DNA from: Progne subis subis
Lineage: Eukaryota; Chordata; Aves; Passeriformes; Hirundinidae
Length of the DNA stretch: 64,000 bases
Assembly (NCBI GenBank): GCA_022316685.1
Contig: JAKJHU010000084.1
Location: 1,931,001 to 1,995,000 of the forward strand
Direction: 5' to 3'
Under the pieces are notes generated by a model. It was not told the origin of the DNA, searched no databases, and saw only the letters and a list, made by a program, of their open reading frames with translations. Below are positions 1 through 9,995 of this stretch, in pieces (the first letter of the stretch is position 1; each line of letters begins with the position of its first letter). The position numbers and the translations under genes were made by a program.

Positions 1-332
1 CTGAAGTTGAAACACCAAAATTTAAGACTTCTGCATGACGCAGGCTTGTATGAAACATGCTGAAGTGCAGCTTGATTCTACTTTCTGCAAGATTCCAGGA
101 TTTTGCTGACATGAACTTGGCACCCCACTGCTTGTGTTAATAGTGAGACCCAGCTGATCAACCAGGATCCTGTCCTGTTATTCAGTAACTGTAATCATAT
201 TTAACATCAGGAACTGATACGTGTGGAATTTACAGCTGCTGCCAAATATGTGCAAAAGATCTGGCTTTGTGATTTACTTTTTGAGACTAAAATGTACAGT
301 TAAAAATAACCAAATACTTATTTGTCTTTCAG
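1..332 (+). other. PTGS2: PTGS2 intron 3, 3' part
   Basis: No coding similarity to PTGS2 exon 3 is visible, so the preceding exon lies upstream of the window. The stretch is AT-rich and ends in the pyrimidine tract and acceptor TTTGTCTTTCAG at 321-332. An open frame that runs through from 221 is the in-frame extension of exon 4 into the intron, not a separate gene. Confidence 0.9.
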
Positions 333-476
333 CAAGATCACACTTGATTGACAGCCCACCAACTTACAATAGTGACTACAGTTACAAAAGCTGGGAAGCT
401 TATTCCAATCTTTCCTACTACACAAGAAGCCTTCCACCAGTAGGACTTGACTGCCCAACACCAATGGGTGTTAAAG
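333..476 (+). CDS. PTGS2: PTGS2 exon 4
   Basis: This 144-nt exon is preceded by AG at 331-332 and followed by GT at 477. Its first two bases complete a codon split with exon 3. It encodes the end of the membrane-binding domain and the start of the catalytic domain, with the conserved run [12 protein letters not shown]. Arg120 (codon 335-337) pairs with the substrate carboxylate at the channel mouth. The NLS sequon at 407-415 corresponds to the conserved glycosylation site Asn130 of human COX-2. Confidence 0.97.
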
Positions 477-3400
477 GTGAGGAATAAACCAGACACATAA
501 TGATTGCTTAGTCTTTTCTAAGAGGAAAAAATAAGTAGTAGTTCCTATGAGACCTGCTTGTCTGTAGCCTTTTTTCAGTTTAGTTGACTTCAGGAATAAC
601 CATGTTTTGGATATATTGTTTAAAGATCTAAAAGATATTATTCTGGTTCTTGCTATTGAGTTATATGCTAAATTTATAAACTTCTAATAAAATCAAGAAA
701 GTGAGCATAGAAAAGTGGGTAATCCCCCTTGTCTGCGTGCTGCTGTCGTTATATTCCACTGAAGGTCTTAAGCCTTTTTGTTAGGAATAAACTTCAGTAT
801 TGCATAAAGGGTTGTCTTGGGTATCTCACTCTCTGTGTCTCCTACAGGTAAGAAAGAGCTCCCGGACTCAAAGCTGATCGTGGAAAAGTTTTTGCTGAGG
901 AGAAAGTTTATTCCCGACCCGCAAGGCACAAATGTGATGTTCACGTTCTTCGCCCAGCACTTCACCCACCAGTTCTTCAAGACGGACCACAAGCGGGGCC
1001 CTGCCTTCACCAGAGCGCTTGGCCACGGGGTATGGTCACAGCTGGGGACACGGCTCATCCTCTTTGGGAGCTGCTGAGTGGCTGGAATGGCCAGAATGGC
1101 ATCCTGCAGGTTGCCAGGGGACACAAACACCTGTGCACACACTGTGCCACAATCCCATGGGATTATCCCTTCCGGGACTGCTCCTCAGGCCAAATTCCAG
1201 TGTTCAGCAGCATCTCTTCCTGGGTCAAAACCGTGTGCTCTGCACATGTGGTTCTGTTTAAAATACCTGCCCAGTGATCTCTTGGTGTTCCCAAAAATCT
1301 GCTTTCACCTAAAGCGTGCTAGATGTAATGAGTATCCAAAACTTCTCTGGACTCTGTTAGTTCCTAAGAGCTGTATCCAGCACTTAAGTATGGCTGCATG
1401 TAGTGCTAAATAGCCTTAGTTTAAAAAGAACTTCAAAAGCAGACTTGGATTTAAGATCTTTACCTACAAGATAGGCATCCTTTGGACAAAAAGTTCTTCA
1501 CTGTAAGTGTCACTCCAAACCGAAGCTCTAAATTGTGTGTGTATATATGGAAAGCTGTCTGAACAATAAAAAGTTGCTCACACTTCAAACAGAGTCCTTT
1601 TAAATTGTCAGTGTAACAACCTCCTCTTACACAGAGAAGGCTCCAGTTGCCAGGAAATAATTTGGCTTCATCTTAAATATCGGTGCATGATACTTATAAG
1701 GTAGTGACAATATAATTAAAAGGTAAACATCTAGGGGGTGAACTCCTATTGGTATCCATAGAAGTGGGACTTATCCTAAAATAGCAAAAAATGCAGGATG
1801 GCTTCATGTCCCAAATGCTTTTGTTTTATAGGTTGACTTGAACCACATTTATGGAGAGACTCTGGAGAGACAACTTAAACTGAGGCTTCGGAAGGATGGA
1901 AAGCTAAAATACCAGGTATGTCTTAGCTCAGAATTCCTACCTTCTTACTGGATGGCACAGATTACCTAAATTAGTGCTGTGTGAATGGTGTAGGTAATCT
2001 AAAGTGTGAGTCAGAGCTGAGAGAGTCGACAGAGCTTAACCAAAGTATCGTAACTCACAACTCCTGTTGTTGCCCCCTCACACAGATGATAAATGGAGAA
2101 ATGTACCCACCGACGGTGCAGGACACGCAGGCAGAGATGCTGTACCCACCCCACGTGCCCGAGCACCTGCAGTTCTCCGTGGGGCAGGAGGTGTTTGGGC
2201 TGGTGCCGGGCCTGATGATGTACGCCACGATCTGGCTGCGCGAGCACAACCGCGTCTGCGACGTGCTCAAGCGCCAGCACCCCGACTGGGATGACGAGCA
2301 GCTCTTCCAGACCACCCGGCTCATACTGATAGGTGAGAGCCCCTGCTGCTGTGTGCAGCTCCTGCTCGAGCCTGCATGGCTGGAGTGAGGGGGAAGCTAT
2401 CCTGTAAATTGGGCTGTGGGTGGCTCCTCCACGGCCTCTCGCTGGAGTTGTGTTGAGGTGCAGCTTCCGCCCATCTCTGCTAAAGATGGAGCTGAGAAAG
2501 ACTCAGATAAATTCCCTTATCTGAGGGAAGCAGAACTGAAAGCAGTGAAAAGACAGGAAGCTCAGGAAACTCCTGAGAGAAAGCCTGTGAGGCTGGATGA
2601 CCTCAGGCTCCCTGATCTGGGGTTTTGGGGGTTTTTTTTCGCTTGGGTTGGGTCGGCTCAGGTATGCTTTAAAAGAAAGGCTGTGATTAAGTCTAAAGTT
2701 CAGAAGGTTATGTAAAATGTAACTCTGCATAGTTCCCCTGTCTAATTGTGTGCCCAGTGGTATTTCATCTTATGTAAATGGTGATGTGCTCTAAGCTGGA
2801 AAAAACCTTTTCGCAACTGAAACCATAAACCAAGACAATTGTATTTATGTACTTCAGAAGCTGAGATTTGCTTTCAGACATCAGCTTTCCTCGTTATCCC
2901 CTCCCTCTCTCCTAGAGATACTGTATAACTGAACACAGTGTAAATACTGCTGTGCGCTGTTCTGTGGAGCGTGCCTTGGGAAGGGGAAAACAGGCTGTAG
3001 AACATACCTCACTACCCATAGCCCAGAACTCTCGGGATCTGAAGTACTGTTCCACCCATTAATCACATAAAATACATTAATTCCTTTCTAGGAGAGATGA
3101 CAGAAAAGTGTTTGTTGTCCTTTCACTGTAGTATTTTTTAGAACAGTTCAGGTGTTTTCCCTGCCACTGAGGAGAAGCAGTGCCAACATTCTCTCCTGTT
3201 CCTTTGTCCAACAGGAGAGACAATCAAGATCGTTATAGAGGACTATGTGCAGCACCTGAGCGGGTACCACTTCAAGCTGAAGTTTGACCCCGAGCTGCTG
3301 TTCAACCAGAGGTTTCAGTACCAGAACCGCATTGCAGCCGAGTTCAACACCCTGTACCACTGGCACCCACTGCTGCCTGACACCTTCCACATCCACGACC

Positions 3401-4359
3401 AGGAGTACACCTTCCAGCAGTTCCTCTACAACAACTCCATCATGCTGGAGCATGGACTTTCACATATGGTCAAATCTTTCTCCAAGCAAAGTGCTGGCAG
3501 GGTATGTCCTTCCTCAAGTTGACGGTGAGCCGACAGAGGCATGACCTGAGGGTGGGACAAGGGAATGGGATAAAGCTATTTAAAATTAATCACTGGAAAG
3601 GCACAACTTCCTCATAACTCGTATCAGGAGATCTTACAGCTTTTCCTCTTTCATGAACAGGTTGCTGGTGGAAAGAACGTTCCTGCTGCAGTACAGAAAG
3701 TGGCAAAGGCCTCCATTGACCAAAGCAGACAGATGAGGTACCAGTCCTTGAACGAGTACAGGAAACGCTTCATGCTGAAACCGTTCCGATCCTTCGAAGA
3801 GCTTACAGGTAACAGTCCTCATCTTTCCCAGAAATTGAGAGACATTGTCTTAAAATGCCCACATAGTCCTGCCATGTCATTACTGGGCTTTAGCAGGACA
3901 GGCTTGCACAGAAAATGGGATTTTTTCACTTACAGTTTTTCTCTCGTTGCAGGAGAAAAAGAGATGGCAGCAGAGCTGGAAGAGCTGTATGGAGACATTG
4001 ATGCCATGGAGCTGTACCCAGGCCTGCTGGTGGAGAAGCCCCGGCCCGGGGCCATCTTCGGCGAGACCATGGTGGAGATTGGAGCACCTTTCTCCCTGAA
4101 GGGGCTGATGGGCAACGCCATCTGCTCCCCCGAGTACTGGAAGCCCAGCACCTTCGGGGGCAAGGTGGGCTTCGACATCGTCAACACGGCCTCCCTGCAG
4201 AAGCTCATCTGCAACAACGTGAAGGGCTGTCCCTTCACTGCCTTCCACATCCTGCCTCCTGAGCCCACCGAGGCCACAATTAACGTTAGTACCTCAAAAA
4301 CTGCCATGGAAGATATCAACCCCACGCTCCTGCTGAAAGAGCGCTCTGCTGAGCTGTAG
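333..4359 (+). CDS. PTGS2: PTGS2 (cyclooxygenase-2), partial gene: 7 spliced coding exons to the stop
   Basis: Prostaglandin G/H synthase 2 is a haem enzyme of the ER and nuclear envelope. It converts arachidonate to PGG2 (cyclooxygenase site) and then PGH2 (peroxidase site). Spliced from 333-476, 848-1029, 1832-1915, 2086-2332, 3215-3501, 3661-3808 and 3953-4359, the reading frame stays open to TAG at 4357-4359. Exon lengths (144, 182, 84, 247, 287, 148 and the coding part of the last) and phases match mammalian PTGS2 exons 4-10 as I know them. In ovine COX-1 numbering, visible residues are Arg120, Gln203, His207, Tyr355, Tyr385, His388, Arg513, Val523, Glu524 and Ser530. Arg513, Val523 and the C-terminal insert with its NVS glycosylation site mark COX-2 rather than COX-1. 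The tail is SAEL, against STEL in human. The signal peptide, EGF-like domain and most of the membrane-binding domain lie upstream of the window. The coding part is about one residue shorter than human over the same span. Identification is very secure. Confidence 0.98.
477..847 (+). other. PTGS2: PTGS2 intron 4
   Basis: A 371-nt AT-rich GT-AG intron, ending TCTCCTACAG. Nothing else is recognised in it. Confidence 0.93.
848..1029 (+). CDS. PTGS2: PTGS2 exon 5
   Basis: This 182-nt exon starts in the split glycine codon (G-GT) and ends GGCCACGGG before the donor GTATGG at 1030. It carries the run [13 protein letters not shown], which holds distal haem-pocket residues Gln203 (955-957) and His207 (967-969). 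These two residues drive peroxide cleavage in the peroxidase site. The run [12 protein letters not shown] before it is strongly conserved in both cyclooxygenases. Confidence 0.97.
1030..1831 (+). other. PTGS2: PTGS2 intron 5
   Basis: An 802-nt GT-AG intron ending TTTTGTTTTATAG. It contains open frames on both strands, but none resembles a known protein or continues an exon frame. Confidence 0.93.
1832..1915 (+). CDS. PTGS2: PTGS2 exon 6
   Basis: This 84-nt exon lies between AG (1830-1831) and GT (1916), in phase on both sides. It encodes 28 residues beginning [14 protein letters not shown] and ending KLKYQ, the conserved segment between the peroxidase distal helix and the EMYPP loop. It is short enough that an ORF scan misses it. 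Intron 6 (1916-2085, 170 nt) follows. Confidence 0.96.
2086..2332 (+). CDS. PTGS2: PTGS2 exon 7
   Basis: This 247-nt exon is preceded by CACACAG and followed by GTGAGA at 2333. It encodes [11 protein letters not shown] at the start, then [18 protein letters not shown] and LREHNRVC, hallmark cyclooxygenase segments lining the haem pocket and the catalytic core. The last base is the first base of a glycine codon completed by exon 8. The exon is clearly GC-richer than its introns. Confidence 0.97.
2333..3214 (+). other. PTGS2: PTGS2 intron 7
   Basis: An 882-nt GT-AG intron, the longest in this part of the gene, ending CTTTGTCCAACAG. It has a short T run near 2632. No nested gene or repeat was recognised. 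Confidence 0.93.
3215..3501 (+). CDS. PTGS2: PTGS2 exon 8 (catalytic tyrosine exon)
   Basis: This 287-nt exon starts GAGAGACAATCAAG after ACAG and ends before the donor GTATGT at 3502. It contains Tyr355 (3265-3267), part of the constriction with Arg120 and Glu524. It also has the motif LYHWHPLLP with catalytic Tyr385 (3355-3357), Trp387 and proximal haem ligand His388 (3364-3366). A YNNSI sequon matches human Asn396. Intron 8 (3502-3660, 159 nt) follows. Confidence 0.98.
3661..3808 (+). CDS. PTGS2: PTGS2 exon 9
   Basis: This 148-nt exon starts GTTGCTGGTGG after CATGAACAG and ends GCTTACAG before GTAACA at 3809. It encodes [14 protein letters not shown] and [11 protein letters not shown], conserved helices of the catalytic domain. 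Intron 9 (3809-3952, 144 nt) stays open in the exon frame, so a reading frame can cross it. The splice sites and homology show it is intronic. Confidence 0.97.
3953..4359 (+). CDS. PTGS2: PTGS2 exon 10, coding part, with stop
   Basis: These 407 coding nt run from the acceptor CTCGTTGCAG to TAG at 4357-4359. Arg513 is in VEKPRP. The run [13 protein letters not shown] holds Val523 (4072-4074), Glu524 (4075-4077) and aspirin-acetylated Ser530 (4093-4095). Position 525 is Ile, as in COX-1, where human COX-2 has Val. The C-terminal COX-2-specific segment includes the NVS sequon at 4282-4290, equivalent to the human site tied to ER-associated turnover, and ends SAEL as a KDEL-like ER retention signal. 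Confidence 0.98.
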
Positions 4360-4377
4360 AAATCCATCTATCTCTCT

Positions 4378-4426
4378 ATTTATTTATTTAACTGTGTTAT
4401 TTATTCTATTTATGGCTTAGTATTTA
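4378..4426 (+). promoter_or_regulatory. AU-rich element cluster in the PTGS2 3'UTR
   Basis: Six ATTTA pentamers lie within 49 nt, starting 18 nt after the stop: three overlapping (4378-4390), then at 4399-4403, 4408-4412 and 4422-4426. In mammals the same place in PTGS2 mRNA binds HuR, TTP and related proteins and makes the message short-lived and inducible. The position and density here support the same mRNA-decay role, which is inferred. Confidence 0.9.
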
Positions 4427-4968
4427 AAAAACCAACTTGAGCATCTTCATTGTGGGGGTTGCCTTAAATTCCTTACTGAGGTAAGGCTTCCATTTACAAA
4501 AGGGATTTTCTGTGTTTCAACTTAACAGTGGTGAATCCCTTGTTTAAAATCTTCTGTAACAGAACAATGTATTCCAAAGTGGATAAAGGTTCCACCTTCT
4601 TTTTACTATTGTTTTAAAACTTGATGAAAGGGAGTGGTGGTGATTCTGTCTGACAGTTTTCGTAGGTCACATAACACTACAAAAGCAACTTTTTTTCTCA
4701 GCGACTTGAAAGCAAGTTGATCTAAAAGTACAAGAAAAAGTCTGACTTAATGAAAACTGCCAGAAGAGAGTATGGATTTCGTATGAGCACTCAGAAATTA
4801 ACAAAAAAAAAAAAAAAAATACTTGAGACTCACTTGTTTATGTAAGGTCAGAAAATGCATTGCGTTTGTTGTTGATACTACCTCTCCCTCACTGCAGATA
4901 GGGCACTTTGTATCATAACTTAATGTCTCTTACATGCAAATCCACTTCTGGATTTAGATGAAAGTCAA

Positions 4969-5072
4969 TTTTTTTACAACTTTTTAAGAATATGTTTATA
5001 ATGTTTTAAATATTTAAAGTGAATTTTTTAACAACTTTTAAAAAATGTTTTTAGTATTTTAAATATTTAAAG
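4969..5072 (+). repeat. Tandem duplication of about 50 bp in the PTGS2 3'UTR
   Basis: Two AT-rich copies, 4969-5019 and 5024-5072, each run from a T tract through ACAACTTTT to TTTTAAATATTTAAAG. The second copy differs by a few substitutions and small indels. Each copy contains an AATATTTAAAG end. Confidence 0.8.
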
Positions 5073-6601
5073 AAAACAGCACTTTTCCTGGATTCTACTT
5101 CTTTTTGAAGGAAGTATGACAGTTGTAGTTGTTGTGTAAGGGGGTGAGAATGAGAGATTGAGTTTAGCAGTAACTGACTCTCAGGCTGCAATGCAAGGCT
5201 GTTTGCATTTGCATAGGGATGTTTTTATTATGTAACTCTGGGGAGATCTTAAACTTAGCCCAAGGCACTGGGATTCTTTTCATAGCTGTAGTTCTCTGGT
5301 CTACTTGATAATGTAATTTTAATGTCTGTTACTCTAAGGACGGAAGGACAGTATAGCTGGAGTTAGGGTGTGCTGTGGCTTTGTGTTCCCAAAAACAGGG
5401 GGTCTGTAAACTGAGCAGCTCTGTAAATACACAGAGAACTGAACACAAAAGATTCAGCAGCACTTCCAGACACAGGAGGTAGCTCTGCCTGTGTGCACAA
5501 GCTGTACATGCATTTTGTACTTCTATTTATTGGGGTTGGGTTGGGGGGGAGGAAAAGGGATAATGTTTTATTTATAATTTATAAACTGAGGTATTTTAAG
5601 TAAGTGGCTTAAGCTTCTTTAAAACTGGCCAGCACAAAATCTCCTAGTCATGTCTGTCCTAATCCTGCAGTAAAATATCTAGTCTCATCTGGGCACACAG
5701 ATTACACAGGATCTTGTATAGGACTTCAGACTTTGCATGTAAGGGTATCTTTTTTTAATTTCTAGAGAGGAAATGTAGAAGATGATCTTCCCATAAAAGC
5801 AGCTGGGGAACTATAGGGAAAAAGAAAATGTCACTTCAGACTGGAATAGAGCAGCAACCGGGTATTCTGTGCCCCTGCCCAAAATTCCTTGACTACTTGT
5901 GGAAAAGGACTTGAGTTTTCTATTTCATCTGAACTCTCAAGCACTTGTAGAGGCTTGTGCATTGTACCAGCTCTGGCAGCAGTGTAGTTTGTCTGTGGCT
6001 TCTGTTTCCATGGATTTGTTTAGAGCCAGCCATGCCTCGTGCTGGGTAGGTCTGTAATTGTGGCCATGAACAGCAGAACCAAGCTCTCCTGCAGCCATCG
6101 ATACCAGTGACTGATCTGGAGTGGTCCTTGGTATGGATGCTGTGGAAGCAAGAAGGGCATTTGTTTTCCTTTCTCTGAAGCACGAAGAAGGGAAAACCTT
6201 CTCTCCCCTTGTACCCAAAGGTGGTCAGTACTGTATGTGCTAACGAGTGAACACTGCTTGGACGCTTGTTCCTCATGCAAATTGTCCGTCAGACCCAGCT
6301 CTGGGCACCCTTCAGAGCACCCTTCTGCCACCAGCCCAGGAACAGGGTTTGGCAGAGAGGCAAAGGGAGGCCAGTCTGGACAGACCTAGTTATTTTGGGG
6401 TAGGTACAGAGGAATTCCTCAGACCATCTCATTTGAGTTAAGTTACAGGCTGCTTCAGCAAGGATTCCTGTGCACTCTGTGTTTTGTACTCTGCAGCCAC
6501 TAAGTGTGGGTGTTTGAGATTATTTATTTAAAATTCTGTGAATTGTTTTTCACTTTATTTTTGTAGGACAACAATGTTGTTAAAATGCAATTGTTTATAT
6601 A

Positions 6602-6607
6602 AATAAA
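6602..6607 (+). terminator. Poly(A) signal AATAAA of PTGS2
   Basis: A canonical AATAAA within TATATAAATAAATTG is followed, about 25-50 nt on, by GT/T-rich sequence (TTTGTTTGTGTTTTCC, about 6634-6650) suitable as a downstream element. Cleavage is expected near 6620-6630. Confidence 0.85.
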
Positions 6608-6625
6608 TTGAAAATACTACCTTTA

Positions 6626-9300
6626 TGGGCTCCTTTGTTTGTGTTTTCCTTCAGCAGTATTTAGGATGGAACAGTTCTTTAATTGATTACATGGAGAATT
6701 ACAGGGCATTACCAGCAGCATTAAATTCTCTGATGTGTAAAACCCAAGATGCCTGTAGCTTAAATTTCCCAGATGGAATAATTTTTTTTCCCTTTGGCCT
6801 CAAGTGAAAAAGGATTTCACTGTTCCATCCCTGGAGGAGCCAGCTCCTCTTATCTACAGCAGAGATGCCAGCACCACCCTGGCAGCTTCAAAGAGAAAGT
6901 ACAATACTGGAGTTGCATAACACTGCCTTGGTGTAAACTGACTTCCCTTCCTCTCTTCCCTTTTCCCAGGCTAGAGCAGTAGAGCAGCCCAGAGCTGTTT
7001 GCTTTCATGCTTGGCCTTCTCTGGAAGGGAAACTGCTTTGGGATGCCAGTGACCACTAGACCAGAGCAGGGCTGTGCTTCCTTGAAAGCTGGAGCAGGAG
7101 CTCAAGCAGTGTGTCCTTCTCTTGCAGTGAGAATCTTTGAGGAAACCCAGCCTCTTCCCTACATTTTCACCTCTGGTGAGAAAAGAGGGTAAGCTGGGAA
7201 GGAGACATCCCAGGAGATCACTGTACTGCCTATCACTCATCACCTGCACCAGCCTGTGACCAAATGTCACCTCAGGCCCCCTCAATCATAGCACTGCTGA
7301 CTGTCCCCAGTACCTCCACATCTTAATATTGGTGCCCTGTTCTCTCACAGCCTCTGCCTAGAGACCACCCCAGAACCACAGTATTTCACTCAGTCACCTT
7401 CCTTCCAGCCACTCAAAGTCTTCTTCTTTGGTCCAAGTTTATCCCAGTGTCCCACAGATCAATATTCCCAACAACTCTCCAGCCCTGAGTGTGACAGTCC
7501 TGCCTCTGCTTTGGAGCTCATTTCCATCTCCACAGACGTGCAGTTCCTTTGTATTCCTCCTGTACCCAGGCACCTAAACACCTCCAGCAATTCTCCCCAC
7601 CACTCAGTCCTCATCACTTCAGAGATCATCTTCAGTCCCAAAAATGCAACAACCTGAGGACCCTTGCAAAAGCAGTCACTTCAACGCCTCTCCTGGGCTG
7701 TGGGTGAATGGGGGCAGGTTCAGACCACATGTGGGGCTTTTTTCCCATGACACCCACTCAGCTCAGTGTCCCCACAGGTGAATTGCCACCTCCCTGAGTA
7801 AGGGAGGAATGAAGACAAGGCCAGTGGTTTCAGAGGGAGATGATGGGCAGCAATCAGGCGGCTGCAGGATCATCCATGGAGAAGGTGTTTTGGGTGACTG
7901 CTGCCCTGATTAGGGAAGGGCCAGCCCCAAATGGATTGAAGCATGATGGCTGAGATAGTTTGATCGAGGAGGAGCTCCTCCTTCCCTCTGAGCAGGGGCA
8001 TGTCCGGATGACACAAAAGATAAGAATGTTCCCCAGAGGAAACCTGCCCTGCCAAATTCTTGCTCCCCAGCCTAGGCTGAGGGAAGTGTTTCACCCTAGG
8101 CAGTGTGAAAAAAGGAGGAGACCTCAGCAGGAAGTCCGAGTTCATGAGAGCTCCATGCTTTGGGAGCAGGTCACCTCCCATCCCTGCCAAAGGCTTTCCC
8201 CAGCATCACTCGCTCTCTGCCCACTGCGTAGGAATTCCTGACGCACTCGGAGACGGAGCCCTGCAGGCATCTGACCAGACTGGGTTCTGCAACTGAGCTA
8301 CCAAGGTGGCTGCTTTTCCAGATTCTAGGGGACCTTCCTCTAACAAGTGGCCGCAAGAAAATCATCCTTTGGTTTTCAGCATCAATCCAGAAAAGTCAAC
8401 AGGTGGCTTGGCTGGAGAGAGGGAATGGATCTGTCACATGTTCCCGGCCTGTCCACAGCCAGTGAAGTAGGTGAACAGCTCTGGAAGGCTTATTGCAAAT
8501 CTGTGCTGTTCCCTCTGGAAGACCAGGAAGGAAAACACCTAAATGTTGTAGCAACGTACATATAGGACACAAAAAGGCAGGCTGTATCTCTATGCTTTAA
8601 ATATGGAAAAGGAGGTGATTTGAGACATCCTACTCCCTTTGCTAAAATGCATGAAAAGAGCCGCACAGAGCAGAAATGCAGCAATATCCCAAAGGAATAT
8701 AATGGGAAAAAATTCTACTTGGGAAGAGTTGAGTGCTTCTCTTCCTTCAGTCTGGGATTTCAGTTTGCAGATAACATACTGAGGAACAACAAGATTGAAT
8801 TCAATTTGTAATTCTTTCCTCTGGTCCTCATTTTTTTCCTATTAGTGTAAAATCTGGGACTTCTGTGCTTATTTATAGAGTAAGTCCAGATATTTTCATT
8901 AATATTGGCAAGACACTGATCACAACCAAAACCAAACCCAACCAGATTTTCCATTCTGTGATTTTCTTGTCTGAAAATCCAGAGTCCACACTGAAAATCT
9001 CAGTGTTCACGTCCAGCCGAAGCTCAAGAAAGCAGAGGCAGAGGTGGCCTGGGCGAGTTGGGAGCTGAGGACCTTTGGGAGAGGGAACTCGTTAAATCTG
9101 GTGAGATGTCTCTAGTTTGCCATTGCAAGAGAGCAGAGTACAGAGCACTCTGAATTTAACTCATGCTGGTTACTTTTCATCCAACGGGCATTCCCCATCG
9201 GAGGGAAAACAAGGCAGGGAAACCCTAAACCTTGGCGAAGAAGACAAATAATGTTCAAAGCATCTGCTTGCAAACCAACCCACTGCATACCCACTGAGAA
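6626..9300. other. Intergenic, nothing recognised
   Basis: This is unique-looking non-coding sequence downstream of PTGS2. Reading frames are all short, on both strands, with no known motif. No repeat or RNA gene was identified. Confidence 0.6.
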
Positions 9301-9450
9301 TCTCTGGATCAATGCCCCATCCCTGGAAGTGCCCAAGGCCAGGCTGGATGGGGCTTGGAGCAACCTGGACACCTGGAAGTGGCAGGGGGGTAGAGATGAT
9401 CTTTAAACTCCCTTCCAACCCCAGCCAGTCTGGGTTTCTATGATTCTGTC
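9301..9450 (+). mobile_element. CR1 LINE 3' end fragment
   Basis: A truncated copy has the usual CR1 3' landmarks: CCATCCCTGGAAGTG, CAAGGCCAGGCTGGATGG, CTTGGAGCAACCTGG, GATGATCTTTAAA, CCCTTCCAACCC, and the end TTTCTATGATTCTGTC. CR1 is the dominant avian LINE and moves by target-primed reverse transcription. Copies are usually 5'-truncated like this one. Confidence 0.9.
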
Positions 9451-9516
9451 TAGTCCATAGCAGGGCACATCTACAAAAACTTGAAAATACTTTGCATCTT
9501 CTAACCAATTGCAACC

Positions 9517-9518
<2 letters not shown>

Positions 9519-9552
<34 letters not shown>
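9519..9552. repeat. (TA)n microsatellite
   Basis: Perfect alternating TA for about 34 bp, followed by AAAATATACACATATAC. Confidence 0.97.
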
Positions 9553-9558
<6 letters not shown>

Positions 9559-9677
9559 TACACATATACTTAATATTAAATTACCTTACACTTAGCAAAA
9601 AGGCACTGGCAAACCACAAAGTGTCACACAACCAGGAGCATCCTGCTTGCAGGTGCCTCAGATCTTTACCTAGGAGT

Positions 9678-9720
9678 ATCATAGAATCAGTAAGGTTGGA
9701 AAAGACCTCCCAGATCAAAG
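9678..9720 (-). mobile_element. Short CR1 fragment, antisense
   Basis: ATCATAGAATCAGTAAGGTTGG then AAAGACCTCCCAGATCA is the reverse complement of a CR1 3' terminus. The similarity fades after about 9720. Confidence 0.75.
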
Positions 9721-9975
9721 TAGCAGCTCATGCTCCTGTCTCAGGAAAAACCCCAAAATCCTTCCAAGGCACTGTGGGAGCTGCATTCCTACTCTGTATT
9801 TTATTTTCTCGCAGTAACCAGGTGTAGCCCAGGCTCACTCCATGGTGGATGTAGGTGTGTGCGTGCATCCCTGTCCAAACCTGCCCTGCTGACAGGGAAC
9901 TTTAACACCCATTCGTTTGCCCCAAAAGCGCTGCGTTTGCGGTTGACTTTCCTCTGGGAGCACCCGAACCTTTGA

Positions 9976-9995
9976 AACACACACACACACACCCC
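9976..9995. repeat. (CA)n microsatellite
   Basis: A short AC repeat, about 9 units, ending in CCCC. Confidence 0.9.

Larger units (their letters stand above)
4360..6625 (+). other. PTGS2: PTGS2 3' untranslated region
   Basis: The region from the stop codon to just past the poly(A) signal at 6602 is AT-rich and contains no reading frame of interest. It begins with an AUUUA cluster. It also holds an A17 run (4803-4819), a local tandem duplication (4969-5072) and the block TTCTGTAACAGAA near 4552, which resembles a block in the mammalian PTGS2 3'UTR. The end is inferred from the signal plus the GT/T-rich sequence after it, so it may be off by some tens of bases. Earlier sites may also be used, although I saw no other canonical AATAAA in the UTR. 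Confidence 0.85.

Noticed and set aside
3809..3952. Coding continuation between PTGS2 exons 9 and 10
   Set aside because: The frame stays open, but a GT donor, an AG acceptor and PTGS2 homology show a 144-nt intron.
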